Shown here: in pieces, positions 1-12,742 of the stretch | How positions within the stretch are numbered: position 1 is the first letter of the stretch | How the letters are laid out: each line of letters begins with the position of its first letter | Assembly: GCA_947561395.2 (NCBI GenBank) | Contig: OX387186.1 | Coordinates: 39,265,220-39,329,219, forward strand | Source: Buxus sempervirens | Lineage: Eukaryota > Streptophyta > Magnoliopsida > Buxales > Buxaceae | Length of the DNA: 64,000 nucleotides | Direction: 5' to 3' | The notes under the pieces: model-generated | The model's database searches: none | Told to the model about the DNA's origin: nothing | What the model saw: only the letters and a program-made list of their open reading frames with translations | Program-made: the position numbers and the translations under genes

Positions 1-1565
1 TATAAGTAAAATAACAGTTCATGCACGATTAAGCAATATCGACTAAGGAGGCTCGTATAATCATTCGTATCATTCATGAATACAAAATAGTTCTAGAGAT
101 GAATTCCAGCAAGTTTTAATATAAGAATCCAATATCAAAATCAATAACCTTATTCATACTTTGCTAGGATGCATTAAACAGTCACATCCGATTAGTATAT
201 CAATCACATGCCTCCAGCATGTATTCAATAATAAGAACAAGTGTTTGTAATTTCAGTGTCATTGTAGGACTCACAAAGATAGATAAACCTTTGAGATGAT
301 TCTCAACCAATCGCTATACCACCGTGCGGCTTAGGAGCAATGCTACTAATGATACTCAAGTCCCATGCAGTGCAGCTTAGACAAGAGCCGTAGTCATTGA
401 CTTATTGCACACGTACCTATCAGAGTTGGCATGTACCACCAGCATGCAGCACCAGAATCAATACATGGAGATGGTCGCTTATCCACATGTACAGGGAATC
501 ACCAGCAGCTCACCGGGGTGTCCCTCCAGACATAGGACATTCCCAGACAAACTAACTTGCAAAGGAAGTGCGTCGCACAAGAGAGAAACTCAACCCAAAT
601 GACATATCCCTCAGCTATCTAGCAACAACTATGGATCCATAACCAGCTATGCCCACTAGACTCCAAAATTCCCTAAAATATAATATTTCTATAAGGGTTG
701 GTGCCTAGCGGCATATAAAGGTTAAATCTGTCAATTACTTCAATATTCGGTCATCTGAGTTCTGAATTCTCTTTATAAAGTTTTCTAGTTTATAGTGTCA
801 TTTAGAGTTGTTTTGATAATCAAATAATAGTTAGGTTTTCCAAAAACTAGATTTCTCAATTACTTTCAAAGTTTGGCAACTAATGTTCTAAATATCTTCT
901 TAATTTATTTTTCTGTAAAACAGGGAATTAGATAATTTATTTTGGTCTTAAAACATCTTAATTAATCATTAAAAGTGTCTAAAAATAGTTTGGAATTGAA
1001 TCAGGGTTTGAAATTACGAAAATCTGCAAAATTTGAACAGAGCGCCTAGGATTGCTCAGGATCGCCTCGGCGGTCTGTGGTCGGCGGTAGTTCAAATCAG
1101 AACGCCGACGATACGTCTTCCAGCGGTCTTCGGCGGTCTAATATTTTTAACTAGCGCCGACGATCGTCGAGTACAGTCGAGGTCGGCGGTCATCCAAAAT
1201 CGAATATAAGCAGTTCTAAATCATGATTTTTCTTGTCTAACCTCATTCTATCATACATATAACATTGTTACTAAACTAAATACATCAATAGATCATATAA
1301 AAACATGCTCTTGCGATTAAACGAACGTAAAATACCAAAAACGAATGTAAACGGTGTCACCTACCTCTTTCGTGTGTGGTTTCTCTTCCTCTTTTCCAAA
1401 CAAGGGTTCTCACAGGCACGAGGTAATCCTTGGACGATGAAGAACACCAAAAACCAGACCTTTCCTTCTTCCTCTTCTTCTTCTTCTTCTCCTTCGGCTT
1501 GGTTGTCGTTTGCAGCTATTCAATACGAGCGAAAATACACGAATACGTTTTTAGGTTATTTAATT

Positions 1566-1607
<42 letters not shown>

Positions 1608-1832
1608 CCTCTTGATCTCATGTATCTCACACGCAAACTCTCCTATACACTCTGCCCAATCAGAACACATACCTCGATATCTCATGATCGGATGGTCAGA
1701 TCTGCGTCTAATTCTGGATCTCCACTAATTTGATCATCTCCTACAATAATAAAATATTTTCATCAATTATAACTCTCAAGAATATTATTTATTAATTTAT
1801 TTTATTATTTAAGGAAAATTCGGGGTTTTACA
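1..1832 (+). repeat. LTR family A, left-truncated copy
   Basis: This is the 3' portion of a long LTR that enters from outside the window and ends at 1832 in CGGGGTTTTACA, the terminus also seen at 3993 and 10899. Landmarks shared in order with the complete copy at 7866-10899 include the CTATGGATCCATA region near 630, then a GC-rich block with repeated CGGCGGTC-like words (1040-1190), then an AT-rich 3' end. No coding capacity is visible. The family is probably Ty3/gypsy, judged from LTR length and termini only. Confidence 0.65.
1567..1609. repeat. (AC)n(AT)n microsatellite
   Basis: An uninterrupted run of AC dinucleotides is followed by a short AT run, inside the LTR A copy. Confidence 0.95.
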
Positions 1833-2614
1833 CTTGTTGGTGAATTGATGTATGAAATGTGTGGTTTGGCCGAGACCAAGGGCAAGGGCCTACCGGGCCC
1901 GCCAAAGCCCACGAAACCAACCAGGTGAGGGCTCAAAGCCCTAACTTCACATAATTTGGGCTTTCCAAAGCCCAAATATGGACCATGGGCCCCAAGCCCA
2001 AGGACTAGCCAATTTTTTGCAAAACTAAAGCAAGATAAGTCAAAAAAACTTGGTCGCCACTATGAGGCCCACCCAGAGGCCCGCAAACCAATGCAGGCCC
2101 ACCTTTAGCATGAAAATCACTTAAACCTCAACTTGAATAGATAATTAAATCAATTCACTAAGCTTAAACCCAAAGGGCCTCTTAGGATAGGCACAGGCCC
2201 ACCAAGATACATGTGGACTTAACCAAGCCCACCAAGGACACCGTGGGCCTCCCAATAGGGCCCACCCAATCAGGCTCAAATCACCTAATTAATCAAGATA
2301 AAAGCAATTAAAGGGACCCACACCACTTAGGTGGTCCCACTAGACCTAACCAGTTTGCATGCTGAATTAGGAATCGGGTGAGAAAATCAGTGAGTTGACT
2401 CAAAACCAGGATAAACCTAAGGGACCCGTCACCCGACGGGGTGGACCGGGGTATCTACGGACTTCCCCGGACCACAACCGAGACCCTACTTAGAATCTCA
2501 AAACTGCAGACCAAGCCTTAATAGACAAAATTAGGCACCCAGGTGTCCGCCTGCACCCCATCAGGCGGTGGCGACTCCGAATTTTCCCGTGCGGCGTTCC
2601 CGACGCGCGCACGC
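1833..2614 (+). repeat. LTR family B, 3' part, with primer-site remnant
   Basis: The stretch is rich in GGGCCC and CCAAGCCC words and matches 15530-16300 and 11900-12600 in the same order: GGCCGAGAC, a block of 'gggcctcccaa.agggcccaccc', then 'gacccgtc.cccgacggggtggaccgggg', then a CACCCCATCA end at 2563. Five bases later (2569) comes TGGCGACTCC, the first ten bases of a tRNA-Arg primer-binding site. I read it as the 3' half of an LTR plus a few bases of internal region, cut by the next LTR A copy. There is no gene. Confidence 0.5.
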
Positions 2615-3993
2615 ACCTTAATTTAACTTCTATATAGGTGTTACAATAATTAAATTACTATGAAAAATTATTAACCATTAAATTAGACCTAAAATCCCCA
2701 AATATTTAAAACTGACTTAGGTCGCTTAGCCTGGTCGCTTAGGCGGTCGTGCTGAGCGCCCATACAAATTTCTGCAGATTTCTCAGATTTTCCAAATTTC
2801 TAATTTTTGGGTGATTTCATTGATTTTAATCATTCTAAATTTATTTGTTATTAACCTAAATCACACCTACAACACCCTAGACTTATTTGTATCAATTAAT
2901 TGCAATTCCTTGGTCATCTACCAAGATCAAACCTATATTCTTTAATATTTTTATACTTTTTTTTTCAAGAACATGAAAACTCATTGATGAAAACCAAACG
3001 TATCCATGAAATATATTTTCGTCTAATCAAATCAATTAGGAAGAAATCAAAAACACAGAAATCATGCAGTTCTTCCAGTTTTCAAGTGGTTGTTACTTGC
3101 CTTATCATGCAAAAATCCATCTTCTCTTGAATCCAAACTTCTATTATTTTTCACACCAATCTAAGGTTCTCCAAACAAGATCTCCACCGTTTAAATTGTA
3201 GTTCTACCAGTCATGAACAAAACCTCCAAATTTGAGGTCAATCCGACGGTTGGATCTCTCCTAATCTAATTTTGATGGCTGCTGGTCGGAGGTTTCTGCA
3301 ACAGCTCCTTTCTCTTGTGATCTTTCTATTTTCCTCTTTCTTTCCCTCTATACTCTCCAAACGTGGGAGCTACCTTTTTCTCCTCTTTTTCCTCTATATA
3401 ACTTGATTAAAAAAAACCTTAAACTTGCTTTAATGATTTGCTTAAATAGACAAACCTTAGAGGAGTCCAATTAGGATTAGGAAACCTTCTAATTAATTCC
3501 TACTTTCTCTCCTTTTTCTAATTCTCTTTTTAGTACATTACCTATTAAGTCCCTTACTAAATAAACTCCATCTATTAACAAAATTTTGTCCATATTTCTA
3601 AATATTACCTAAACACCATGTTAAGTCACTTTTTCTCCAAATTAAGGCCACTAATTAAGTATAATTACCCAATTGCTCTTTTTCCCTTCTTTTACGCTAT
3701 AATTATTACTATTCAACTTCAAACCTAACCCAATAAATTTTAACCTTATATTTTCCAATTCTATTAATTATTAAATGATTTAATTCATCAATTTGCCCTT
3801 TTGGAATTTACTAAAATACCCTTTGTCCTCCTAGATTGATTTACTTTGAAAATTCTCTTTTATTTAGAATTTATTATTTATTTGAATTATCAATCCTCTA
3901 AATTTTCACTCTTTTATTTCCACTATAATCAAACCCCTAATTTATTTTATTTATTTATGCCTTAATTATTATCCAAAATTTCGGGGTTTTACA
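2615..3993 (+). repeat. LTR family A, 3' part
   Basis: Starting near 'cttctatataggtgttacaa', the sequence parallels 9490-10899 of the complete LTR A: a 'cgctta(g)g' GC-rich block at 2720-2770, 'ttgctacttgcct' near 3090, 'tctccaccgtt' near 3180, and an AT-rich end in TTCGGGGTTTTACA at 3993. The 5' part is missing. No coding capacity is seen; the short ORF at 2900-3130 is chance. Confidence 0.6.
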
Positions 3994-5346
3994 AATTGTA
4001 TTAATAAACTAGGTAATAGATCGATCATACATACACCCCCTTGCTTCATCCAACATAAAAGTAGATAAGAAATTTGGAGGGTGAGAAGTCCAAGAACAGG
4101 AGAACTTGTCTAACGCAAAATTTGCCATCACATCTATCACTTTGTTGCCCTCTCGAAAGGTGTCCAGAATGAAACACATTGAAAAAGTTTGTTGATTTCA
4201 TAGATGAGTCCTCTGATAATCCATGGCATATCATCTTTGGGATTCTTTAGAAGAGAAATCAGAGTGAGTGAGTCTCCCTCTAAAATAATTTATGATAAAC
4301 CAAGAGCCCTCACCATTTGCATGCCCTGAAGAGCACCCCACGCTTCTTTTTGTATTGCTGATATCTTTCCCATTTCTACTGCAAAACCTCCCATGATTCT
4401 ACCCATGAAGTCTCTACAAAACTCCACCCGCAGATGCCTTTCTTATCGAGCTTTTGAATGCTCCATCAAAGTTGACTTTTATGAATGGAGATGAAGGTGC
4501 TTCCCAAGTAACTAGGATTTGTTTCTTCAAAGGTTGGTTATTAGTTTTGCCCACCCTTTTCAACTGAGAGTCTTCCATCAACTTTACCGTAATGCTGCAA
4601 GCTTTGTCAACTGAAGGTTCCTTGTTTTCGAAAAGAATCGAATTCCTCAATGTTCAGATCGTCCATAGAACATTAGCAATACCTGTTAAAAATTTAAGGT
4701 AGTCATATTCCTTAAATTGATTTAACAATTTACAAACCTGGGCAAACCAGCAACAGAAAGAGTTTCGTGGACCACAGGATTGCATTGAATGGCCAATAGT
4801 TTTAAACCAAATAGCTCTAGCAAATAGGCACTCCAACATGAGATGCAGCAAAGTTTCCACTTGGTCAAAACAAAGCCTGCAACAAACCTCTATTCCACCT
4901 ATTCTGCCATTAAGAAAACTAGAAGAAGCAACACCATCATTTAAACATTTCCAAAGAAACAACTTAATTCTACTAGGAGAGTTAACATGCCAGTACTTGA
5001 GAGCCAAAGGGATTGATCGTGAGGCATAGGAAGGTTAAGGAGCATTTTGTATGCCAAAGCAACACAAAAATTTCCCGAGGAGGTGGCATTCCAGAAGCAC
5101 CTATCTCTTCCCAAAGATGCCGGGATAAGAGTAGCAAGAATTGCTCTCACCGTGGGATAGTCCCAAAATTTTGATAGAAGATGAGTACTCCACATACCTG
5201 AGTTCTGATCAATGAGTTGGCTGACCTTTATGAGGTTAAATTGGTTGTGATTTTTTTTGCACTGTTAGGTGTTCATTGAGCCCAACAATCCATCTGTCAC
5301 TGATTATGTTCATATGAAGCCCATTTGCAATTACCTAGGTCAATCC
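3994..5346 (-). pseudogene. LINE (non-LTR retrotransposon) 3' end, decayed
   Basis: Read on the minus strand, this is the C-terminal part of a plant LINE polyprotein. From 5' to 3' it holds a post-RT segment (around 5300-5200), a zinc-binding reverse-transcriptase domain (zf-RVT; 5007-4654, with 'SPSRIKLFLWK' and C/H-rich 'CCRLCFDQVETLLHLMLEC') and an RNase H-like domain. In the last, the catalytic positions are visible as KVNFDGAF (near 4470), an E in KEAWGALQGM (near 4340) and LEGDSL (near 4280), closing with the typical FREGNKVIDVMANFAL (near 4150). Stops and frameshifts separate these pieces, for example between 4440 and 4410 and after 4300. The RT and endonuclease are absent, as in a 5'-truncated insertion. 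No poly-A tail is evident. It is surely dead. Confidence 0.75.
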
Positions 5347-6490
5347 TTGCTTGATCCAACATTTCATTAGCTAAAGCTATCTCCATCCAAATGATTGTCT
5401 TTGTGTAGCTCGTGCATCCATATATAGTCTTGACCATTTTGGAGTTGCCAAGCTGCCTTCATGAATGTAAAGGGCCGAGTAGGCACAACCCATAGCACGG
5501 CTTGGCATGGGCTGTACTCAACTCGTCTTGCCCATTTAATTTTATAATTATTAAAAAAAATGAAAATTATGTGCAAAAATAAAATAAAATAAATGTTCTT
5601 TCTGTTAATAACTTTTTGTTTACATAAATTTTACTACAATTAAAACAAATTTACCGAAAAAAATACTTTTATTGATAAAAATGGTATCTTGTATTTCTAC
5701 AACTTGGCAACCACTACATTTGCTTCATTATTAATAGCAATAAAAATCTTCATAATGTCAAACAACCCATGGAAGCAATAAATGAGTTCCTACAAAATTC
5801 AGTTCCAATATGTGTGTTATATAAAATAAATGCATAATCGAATAAACCAAAACGATTCAGACCCTCGTTAAAAAGAAAATAGAAGAAGAAGAAGGAAAAC
5901 ACAAAATTAATCAATGAATGGAAATCTAATATCAAGGATCTATATTTCTAATAACATTTGACCCCATCATAAATTAAGAATTGAAAATTTAAATATCCAT
6001 CAATAAAAATAGATAATATAACAAAATCCTAAATTTTGCACAGAGAGAGAGAGAGAGAGAGAGAAATGAAATACCCGAATCATGGCAAAAGCTTCACAAG
6101 CCAAATTGACATGCCTTTTTGAAGACCTTGTGGTACTCATCAAAATCAACAAATGACAGACGAGACATCTTAATCTCAAACTCAATGAAATCATCCTCTC
6201 ATGCAATGGTTGTCTCGATGCTATGGGCAGAGATACGAAAGGAGGAACTAACAGAGAGCCATCGGAGGCGAACTGATATTCTTCCAATCGAGTAGAGCCT
6301 TCATTATAACACGCTAGAAGTTATAGTATGCTAAGACTCAAGTAGTTAATAAGACGTTTTGAGCTACCTACACTCACTTGGATATAGTTATGATATGCTT
6401 GTAACGCCCTGGATCCAGTCTGTTCATTAAAGATATAGACTCATCTCCGAAGGGTTATGTATGGGCCCAAATGCTCATACCAACTCATAT
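5347..6490. other. unassigned AT-rich spacer
   Basis: I recognise no gene here. A GC-richer patch at 5460-5530 ('gggccgagtaggcacaaccca') looks like a small old repeat. A (GA)n run lies at 6043-6064. On the minus strand 6290-6090 has coding-like composition next to a GT, but its frames match no family I know. Confidence 0.5.
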
Positions 6491-7860
6491 TGTTAGTACC
6501 TCATTTTTGCACCTCCAAAAATCAAGAAATGGAAATTTTAACTGGAAAAGTCAAACATCGAGTGGTCAAAAAGTTGACTTTTTAATCTGAAGCAAATCAA
6601 CCATCATACTTCTTTTCATTGAAAGGAAAATTTCGACACAATTCCAACGCAACTGAGTTTGCTCAAATCAGAGTCCGGATGAAGAAGTTATGAGCTAGTC
6701 AAACTTAAGAGGAGTAGAAATTGTCTTTCTGCTCAAAGCCTAGTTCAGCCGCCCAATTTGATCACGGAAGATAGAGGGTCCCGACATGATTCTGACACAA
6801 TTGAGTTTGCCGGAATCGGAGTTCCAAAGAAGAAGATATGAGCAAAACTGGATTCCGGGATGTAGTTTTGCACTTTTGCTAAAAATCTGAATTTGCTGTC
6901 AAACTTTAGTTCAGTGGATAGGGAATCTTGACCTGATTCCAACGCCATTGAGTTTGCTGGGATTGAATATCAGATGAGAAAGTTCTGATCAGTCAAAGTT
7001 TCAGAAAAGCTGCCCATGTGGCAAGAAAGCAGAAAAGGACAAAACAAATAAAAATCAGGAATAAAATAATCATTTTTTATAAAAATATCTTGATTTTTGC
7101 ATTTTAAATAAATAAGAAATCGAATAAAATAAGATGAAATCCAATTTGTTCGTCAAAATGGAGGAGAGTTTGAAATCCGCACATTTAAAAAACGTGCGTG
7201 TCCGCATTGTATGTGAGGACACGCCTCGTCCACACATACAGTGCGGATGCATCCTTATCCAAATCGCCAGCTGGCATATTTTGTTTGGATTGCGCACGTT
7301 TAAAATGCATCATCACTTGGTATGCGGACAAGGCCAATCCGCATACTAAGTGCAGATTAGGCCAATCCGCAGACCATCTGCAGATCCAGCCTGTTTTGTC
7401 TATAAAAAGGCCCCACAGCCCCCCATTGCCTAAGGTTGGCTCCACCCTTCGTCCCCACCTATTCCCTTGCAACCAGTGAGCTTTCAAGCTCTTCTTTCAC
7501 TCTTCAACCTCTACCCAGTTCCTATTTTGCCCCTAAAACCATCCCTTTCATCCTCTCCTTTTCTTCTAATCTCTTGAGGACAAGAAAGAAGTTATTTTTG
7601 GAGCTAGAGGAGGTTCCAAAACTGCTGCCATTATCAACTTGGGGACCAAAACATCTCAAAAGGGAAAAGTAGTAGCAAGGTAAGGTCCCTATTGACTTTG
7701 TATTCAACATATATTTAATTCAAATTTCTTGAATAAGTTTCTTTTTACCTCTATTGAGGTCTGCTTTTGCTACTTAAATCTTACTGTTTGCTTCTCTTTT
7801 GCAAGTTACGGGAGTCCCCATGGTAAGGGGGACTCCTCGTACAAAAAGGATGGGAGGAGA

Positions 7861-7865
7861 GCTTC
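7861..7865. other. target-site duplication, left copy
   Basis: GCTTC directly before the solo LTR; the partner is at 10900-10904. Confidence 0.85.
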
Positions 7866-10800
7866 TGCAACGCCCCGATTCTGGGTCAATTTCCCCAGAC
7901 CCGAGGTGTTAGTGAATGAAGGCAAAAGCATCTAAATCCCGAATAATTTAAAACTTTTTCTTTCTTTCATTATCAGAGTTATTATGCGGAAACAAATTCA
8001 ATTATAATAAAACTTAATTATTTACAAGTAACTTTTATATTCAAGACCGGTTCACATCTACAGACTACCCTTTACAAATATTCCCAAGCTTGTCGACCTC
8101 TCCAAGAATACCTGAAAAAAAAGGGGAAAACTGGAGTGAGAATAAATCTCAACAAGTAGCAATGTGCATGAGGTAAAATAGTCCATAATTTTTACAAAAA
8201 TAGTCATGAGGTGAAACGTTAAAACAAAACCACGATAATAACATACATAAAGCAATTAATAATCCAAACATGTGTGACATGACAGGACTCATGAACTGAA
8301 ACCACTTAATAAGATATTCCTGCCCCCATGGTTGCCACCTCACGACTTACATGATAAATGGAGCCCGCAAATACAGTCACTTCCATTTCCTTCATCAACC
8401 ATCAATGCGGATCACCTCCGATAAAACATGGATGGGCTGGTGCGTACAATCCAAGTCAAAAACAACAAATCCACATCTACGGAATAAACATGCCAGGGAA
8501 ATACCAATCCGATCAAAGATAAATGGACCCTCGACATCACAGCTAATACCAGAGCATGGGCAAGTCACAAGTGAACTTCAAGCACGGCCGGAATACAGCT
8601 ATCAAGTGTGCAAGTCACAAGTAACCTCAAACATGTCCAATATAAAACTCATGTAAGCCGATGTCTCATTGAAGCATGCGGTGGTAACCCAAATAACCAA
8701 TAATCCAATAAATCGTTACCGAACAACAAATTCGGCTAAGACCAGGCCGAGGTAACACAGCAGTTTGGATTGCTGTCCTCATCACAACTATGACGGAATG
8801 CATACTGGGGAGTACCGAACAGGAAATAACTTATCAGCCAATTTCATTCCACTTCCTAGCTAAGCTATGGATCCATACTAAGCATTGCCCGTTAGACACA
8901 ACTCACAATCAAAATCATTGAATAACTTACAATACAATATTCAGTGATAAACCCCATTCAAGGAGACACGTCAAATAAGATGTCCACGATCATCACAAAA
9001 TCTCTGTGTAAACCAAACAGATATTTAAAATAACCAAAATTAGGTCTTAAACAGAGTTCCAGGTCTCTATAACAAGATATAGATGGAAGCATGCACAATT
9101 TCTTAATTAATTGTTTAAACTGTAAATTATTAGTGTGAACACTCCTAACTTACTCGTGTGACAGTGATAGGTTATAGGCTGAATCAGTATTTATAATTTA
9201 CTAAGTGTCATCTCCTTGTTGGTTGTTTATTCTAGGTATTCACTAAAGTATACCCAAAGTTCTCCCTTTAAGAACCCAAGGTGTTAAAATTTATTAACTC
9301 TGTTATTTATTACACCTAGGAGGTAACTTAGGTCTGTATTGAAGTTTTAGAATAGGTTAGGTTACCCGAAATCAAATCTAAATAGGTTGTGACCTCATTC
9401 TACCTAGGACATCTCTAAAAATTTCATCTTTACAATCATTTACCCAAATTTCTATCATTTAATCCAAATTTAATTCCGCCACTTCCTACATCTCAAATTA
9501 ACTTATTTACAGGTGTTACAACTTTAAAATTTTAAGAAAAATCATTAAAAATTAAATCTGGACTTGAATCCCAAAATCTGGAAATTTTGACAGAGGTAGC
9601 TCGAAGGGGCACTTGAGCGACCTAACGGGCGTTGGAGAATTTAGTTTTATTAAAATTACACAGGCGGGGCGCCTGTATTTGCGCTCGAGCAGTCTTCCGA
9701 GCGCTCGGCCAAAAACTCAGTTTTCTGGGTTTTGCTGATTTTTCTGAACTTTCTAGATTTTCTATGATTTTAATTTGAGTCTAAACAAACAAATGTCACT
9801 CTAGACTAATTCTAAGACATCCCAAATCCCATCCTTTTGATTATAAATTCATCTAGGTTTTCTTACTAACTTTCTTCTCTCTTGATCATTACTTTTCTAA
9901 GTTCTTAAAGAAAGTTTGAACCACCAAAACATGCTTCATAAATCACCAAGCTTTGAAAACGAAATCTAACTAAATTAACACCTCAATCCAAACATCTAAA
10001 ACACAAGGAAAACATGCATTTTCTCCAGTTTCAAGGGATTGCTACTTGCCTCTTGGATAAACCCAGATCTGCCGAAATCTCTTCTTGTGCCCATTTTCTG
10101 AACTCGATCGCACCCCCTTAGGCTTCTTCAAATCAAATCTCCACCGTTCAGATTAAAGTCCCTCATGTGTAGATTAAAACCTCAAAATTTCATGACAAAC
10201 CAACGGTTGGATTTTTCTAGAGCTCAGTTCGAAATTGGCTGGTCGGCCATCTTTGCAACTCTTTTTTCTTCATAAAGCTCTCTTTCCTTTTGTCTCTTCC
10301 CTTTTCTATTTTCTTCAACTCCTATGCACGAATTTCCTTCTCTTTTTCTCTCATTCTAATTTGTTTTCAAAACCCTAAAACTCCTCTAAGCCTCTCTTTT
10401 ATAGTCTCACTTGTTAGCACACCCTAATTAGGTTAACCTCACTTTAAACTCTATAACTATTCTCCCTTTCACCCTTCTTCTTAATTTATCTTCTTAAACT
10501 CTCTTTAGAGAATTTCCTAATGAATTTTCGTACTTATTCTTGTCCTAAATTTTTAATTCTAATTAGACTCTTATTATCCACTCATATTGCTAAAATTAAG
10601 GACCCTAAATAATATAATTACCTTTAGGATCCATCTCTTAAACCTTAAATTCATTATTTTACATCCAACCAAGCGAAAATTTGGTCCATTTAAATTTGTT
10701 AACTTAATAATTAATTATCTTATTCCTTACATGAATTTAACAAATTGGAATTGACCAAATTACCCTTCTCTTTGATTTCCTATCTTAACCTTTAAATTTC

Positions 10801-10899
10801 TTCCCAATTCTTCAACTATTATTATTCCTAGTATTTTTCTCAATAATTTATTTCCTAATTATTTATTTATTTTATTTTAGAAAAATCCAGGGTTTTACA
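7866..10899 (+). mobile_element. solo LTR, family A (complete)
   Basis: A 3,034-bp LTR bounded by TGCAACGCCCCGATTC and CAGGGTTTTACA is flanked on both sides by the same pentamer GCTTC (7861-7865 and 10900-10904). There is no primer site, polypurine tract or coding region. The perfect duplication with a single LTR indicates loss of the internal region by recombination between two LTRs. It is nested in LTR B copy 1, so it is younger than that. Length and termini would fit a Ty3/gypsy family, but that part is inference. Confidence 0.85.
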
Positions 10900-10904
10900 G
10901 CTTC
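10900..10904. other. target-site duplication, right copy
   Basis: GCTTC directly after the solo LTR; the partner is at 7861-7865. Confidence 0.85.
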
Positions 10905-11544
10905 TTAGTAAAGTAAAAAAGGGTCATTAGAATAAGGTTGAACTTAACTTTTATTTGCTAATTTGCAGAGGGGTTTGTCCTCTTCCCAAGTCCATTGTAT
11001 CCCTAATCTTCTTCTCCCCCTCTCCCTTCACGTATTGTAGGTTACTTGTTACATCCTATTTGCATGTCTATATGATTGACATCATCATTGTAGGTTAAGC
11101 ATAATAGGAAACATGACATATGCTCTTGTTTCTCTCCTATTCATTGTTTTGTTATGTCCTTGTAATTTGTGCATGCACATCACATATATATCCATGCTTA
11201 GCGCCTAGTAGATTCGTTAAAGGTCCATTTTGTTGCATGCTTGTATCATCATAGATGTCAAGGGATAATCCCTTGTCTTGCATAGATAGCATCTCTCATG
11301 TTTTGTCTCCTCATGCATCAAAACCGTGGCAAGTAGCATGTATTATCATTTTCATATTACTTTCATTTGTCCACTGTTTTTGGAGAGTCCTGGAGTACCA
11401 TACTAACATTTGATAGATGATATTTGGTTTAGTTTATATGCATAATCATATATTGGATGAATTGAATAAATGAATATGCATGGATGTTTTGATGGATTAA
11501 GCCTTGATTTAGACCTTTTGGATCTTCATGGCATCTCCACAAGG

Positions 11545-11559
11545 AGGGGGGGGGGGGGG
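11545..11559 (+). repeat. poly-G run
   Basis: About 13-15 consecutive G residues inside LTR B copy 1. It could be a mutation or assembly hotspot. Confidence 0.9.
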
Positions 11560-12531
11560 TGCGATCATATCCATACTAAACAGGGATGGATCCCTAGAGT
11601 CCCTGTATCAAGATTCAAATGATGGCTTATGATCAGAGTTTTGTTTGTTATCAAAACCCTGTGAAAGAGGCTTGTTTGAGCCAAGAGTGAGTGATTGAGC
11701 CACTGTGGGGTTGTTCTGGAACCCACAGTAGGTCGCGGAAGTCTCTGGGAAGCCGACGAGCGAGGCCCCATGGCTGCTTTGGCCATTTTGGATTTTCGGG
11801 CTGGATCTGCATACAGAGTATGCGGTCAGGCCCAGTAAACCTTCAAAAGCCATTTTTTTTTGGATTCGGATCCACCCGACCTGACTCGATTTTAACCAAC
11901 TTGAACCATTTGGGCCTTTGGGTCAACCCAAGCACATTTTTTGAGACTTGGGCCCAATAAGGCTTTGTGGGCCTTCCAACGAGGCCCACCTTCAGTCTGG
12001 TCCGAACTAGGGCCCATTTCAATAATGGACCCCAAGGCCATTTGGATAATTACCCATGGGTCAAGCCCAAGCCCAATGGGCCCTAAAAGCTTTAACCCAC
12101 TTAATTAATTCGCCTGTTTAATTAATCTAAAACCAAATAACCTAATCCAACAATAGGGTTACCCAATAACCCTAATGGGCCTTGGGTTTGACTTAAGCTC
12201 AACTTGGTAACCAATGGGCCTTCCAACGAGGCCTATATCCGACCCATGTCACCTAAGGCTAAAAAGATAAAATCAACTAAAACAAAGGAGACCCACACCT
12301 TTAATGGTTTCCGCTTAGACCTAAAACTGTGTGCATGTTTTGTTTTAGGAAATAGGGTGAGTTGACTAAAACCAAGGAGACCCGAGGGACCCGTCAACCT
12401 GACGGGGTGGACCGGGGTGTCATCGGACTTCCCCGGACCGTAATTGAGGACTTAGCCAGAATCTCTAAAAAGCCGCAGACCATGCAAAATAGACCCGTTT
12501 AGGTATCCTGGTATCTGCCTGCACCCCATCA

Positions 12532-12742
12532 GGCAGTGGCGACTCCAATTTCTCGCTTTTACCCTTTAGGAGGCACGCATTCCGCCATTGCGCCCCGGTG
12601 CCTCGACGTTCCCGAAGTGCGCACAGATATCAATATCTCATGAGTATTATATCAGGTACGGAAAATAAAATTCTATTAAAGCATGGGAAAATACTAACAA
12701 GTCTCATAAGCAAGTATGACAACTACCAAATCTGATACCAAC
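12532..12742 (+). repeat. residual internal sequence between two family B LTRs
   Basis: TGGCGACTCC at 12537 is the start of a tRNA-Arg primer site; about 200 bp of unrecognised sequence follows before the next family B LTR starts at 12743. Very little internal sequence survives. No gene is present. Confidence 0.45.

Larger units (their letters stand above)
6491..12531 (+). repeat. LTR family B copy 1, split by a solo LTR
   Basis: The LTR starts TGTTAGTACCTCATTTTTGC at 6491 and ends CACCCCATCA at 12531. It is interrupted at 7866-10899 by the solo LTR A; without that insert and one duplicated pentamer it is about 3.0 kb. It shares the TGTNAGNACCTCATTTTTGC start, the 'ccaacgcaactga.tttgc..gaatc.gagtccggatga' block (6645 versus 12895) and the GGGCC-rich 3' half with copy 2 at 12743-16279. 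A TATA box (TATAAAAAG, near 7400) lies mid-LTR, as expected for a promoter. TGGCGACTCC follows at 12537. Confidence 0.6.
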
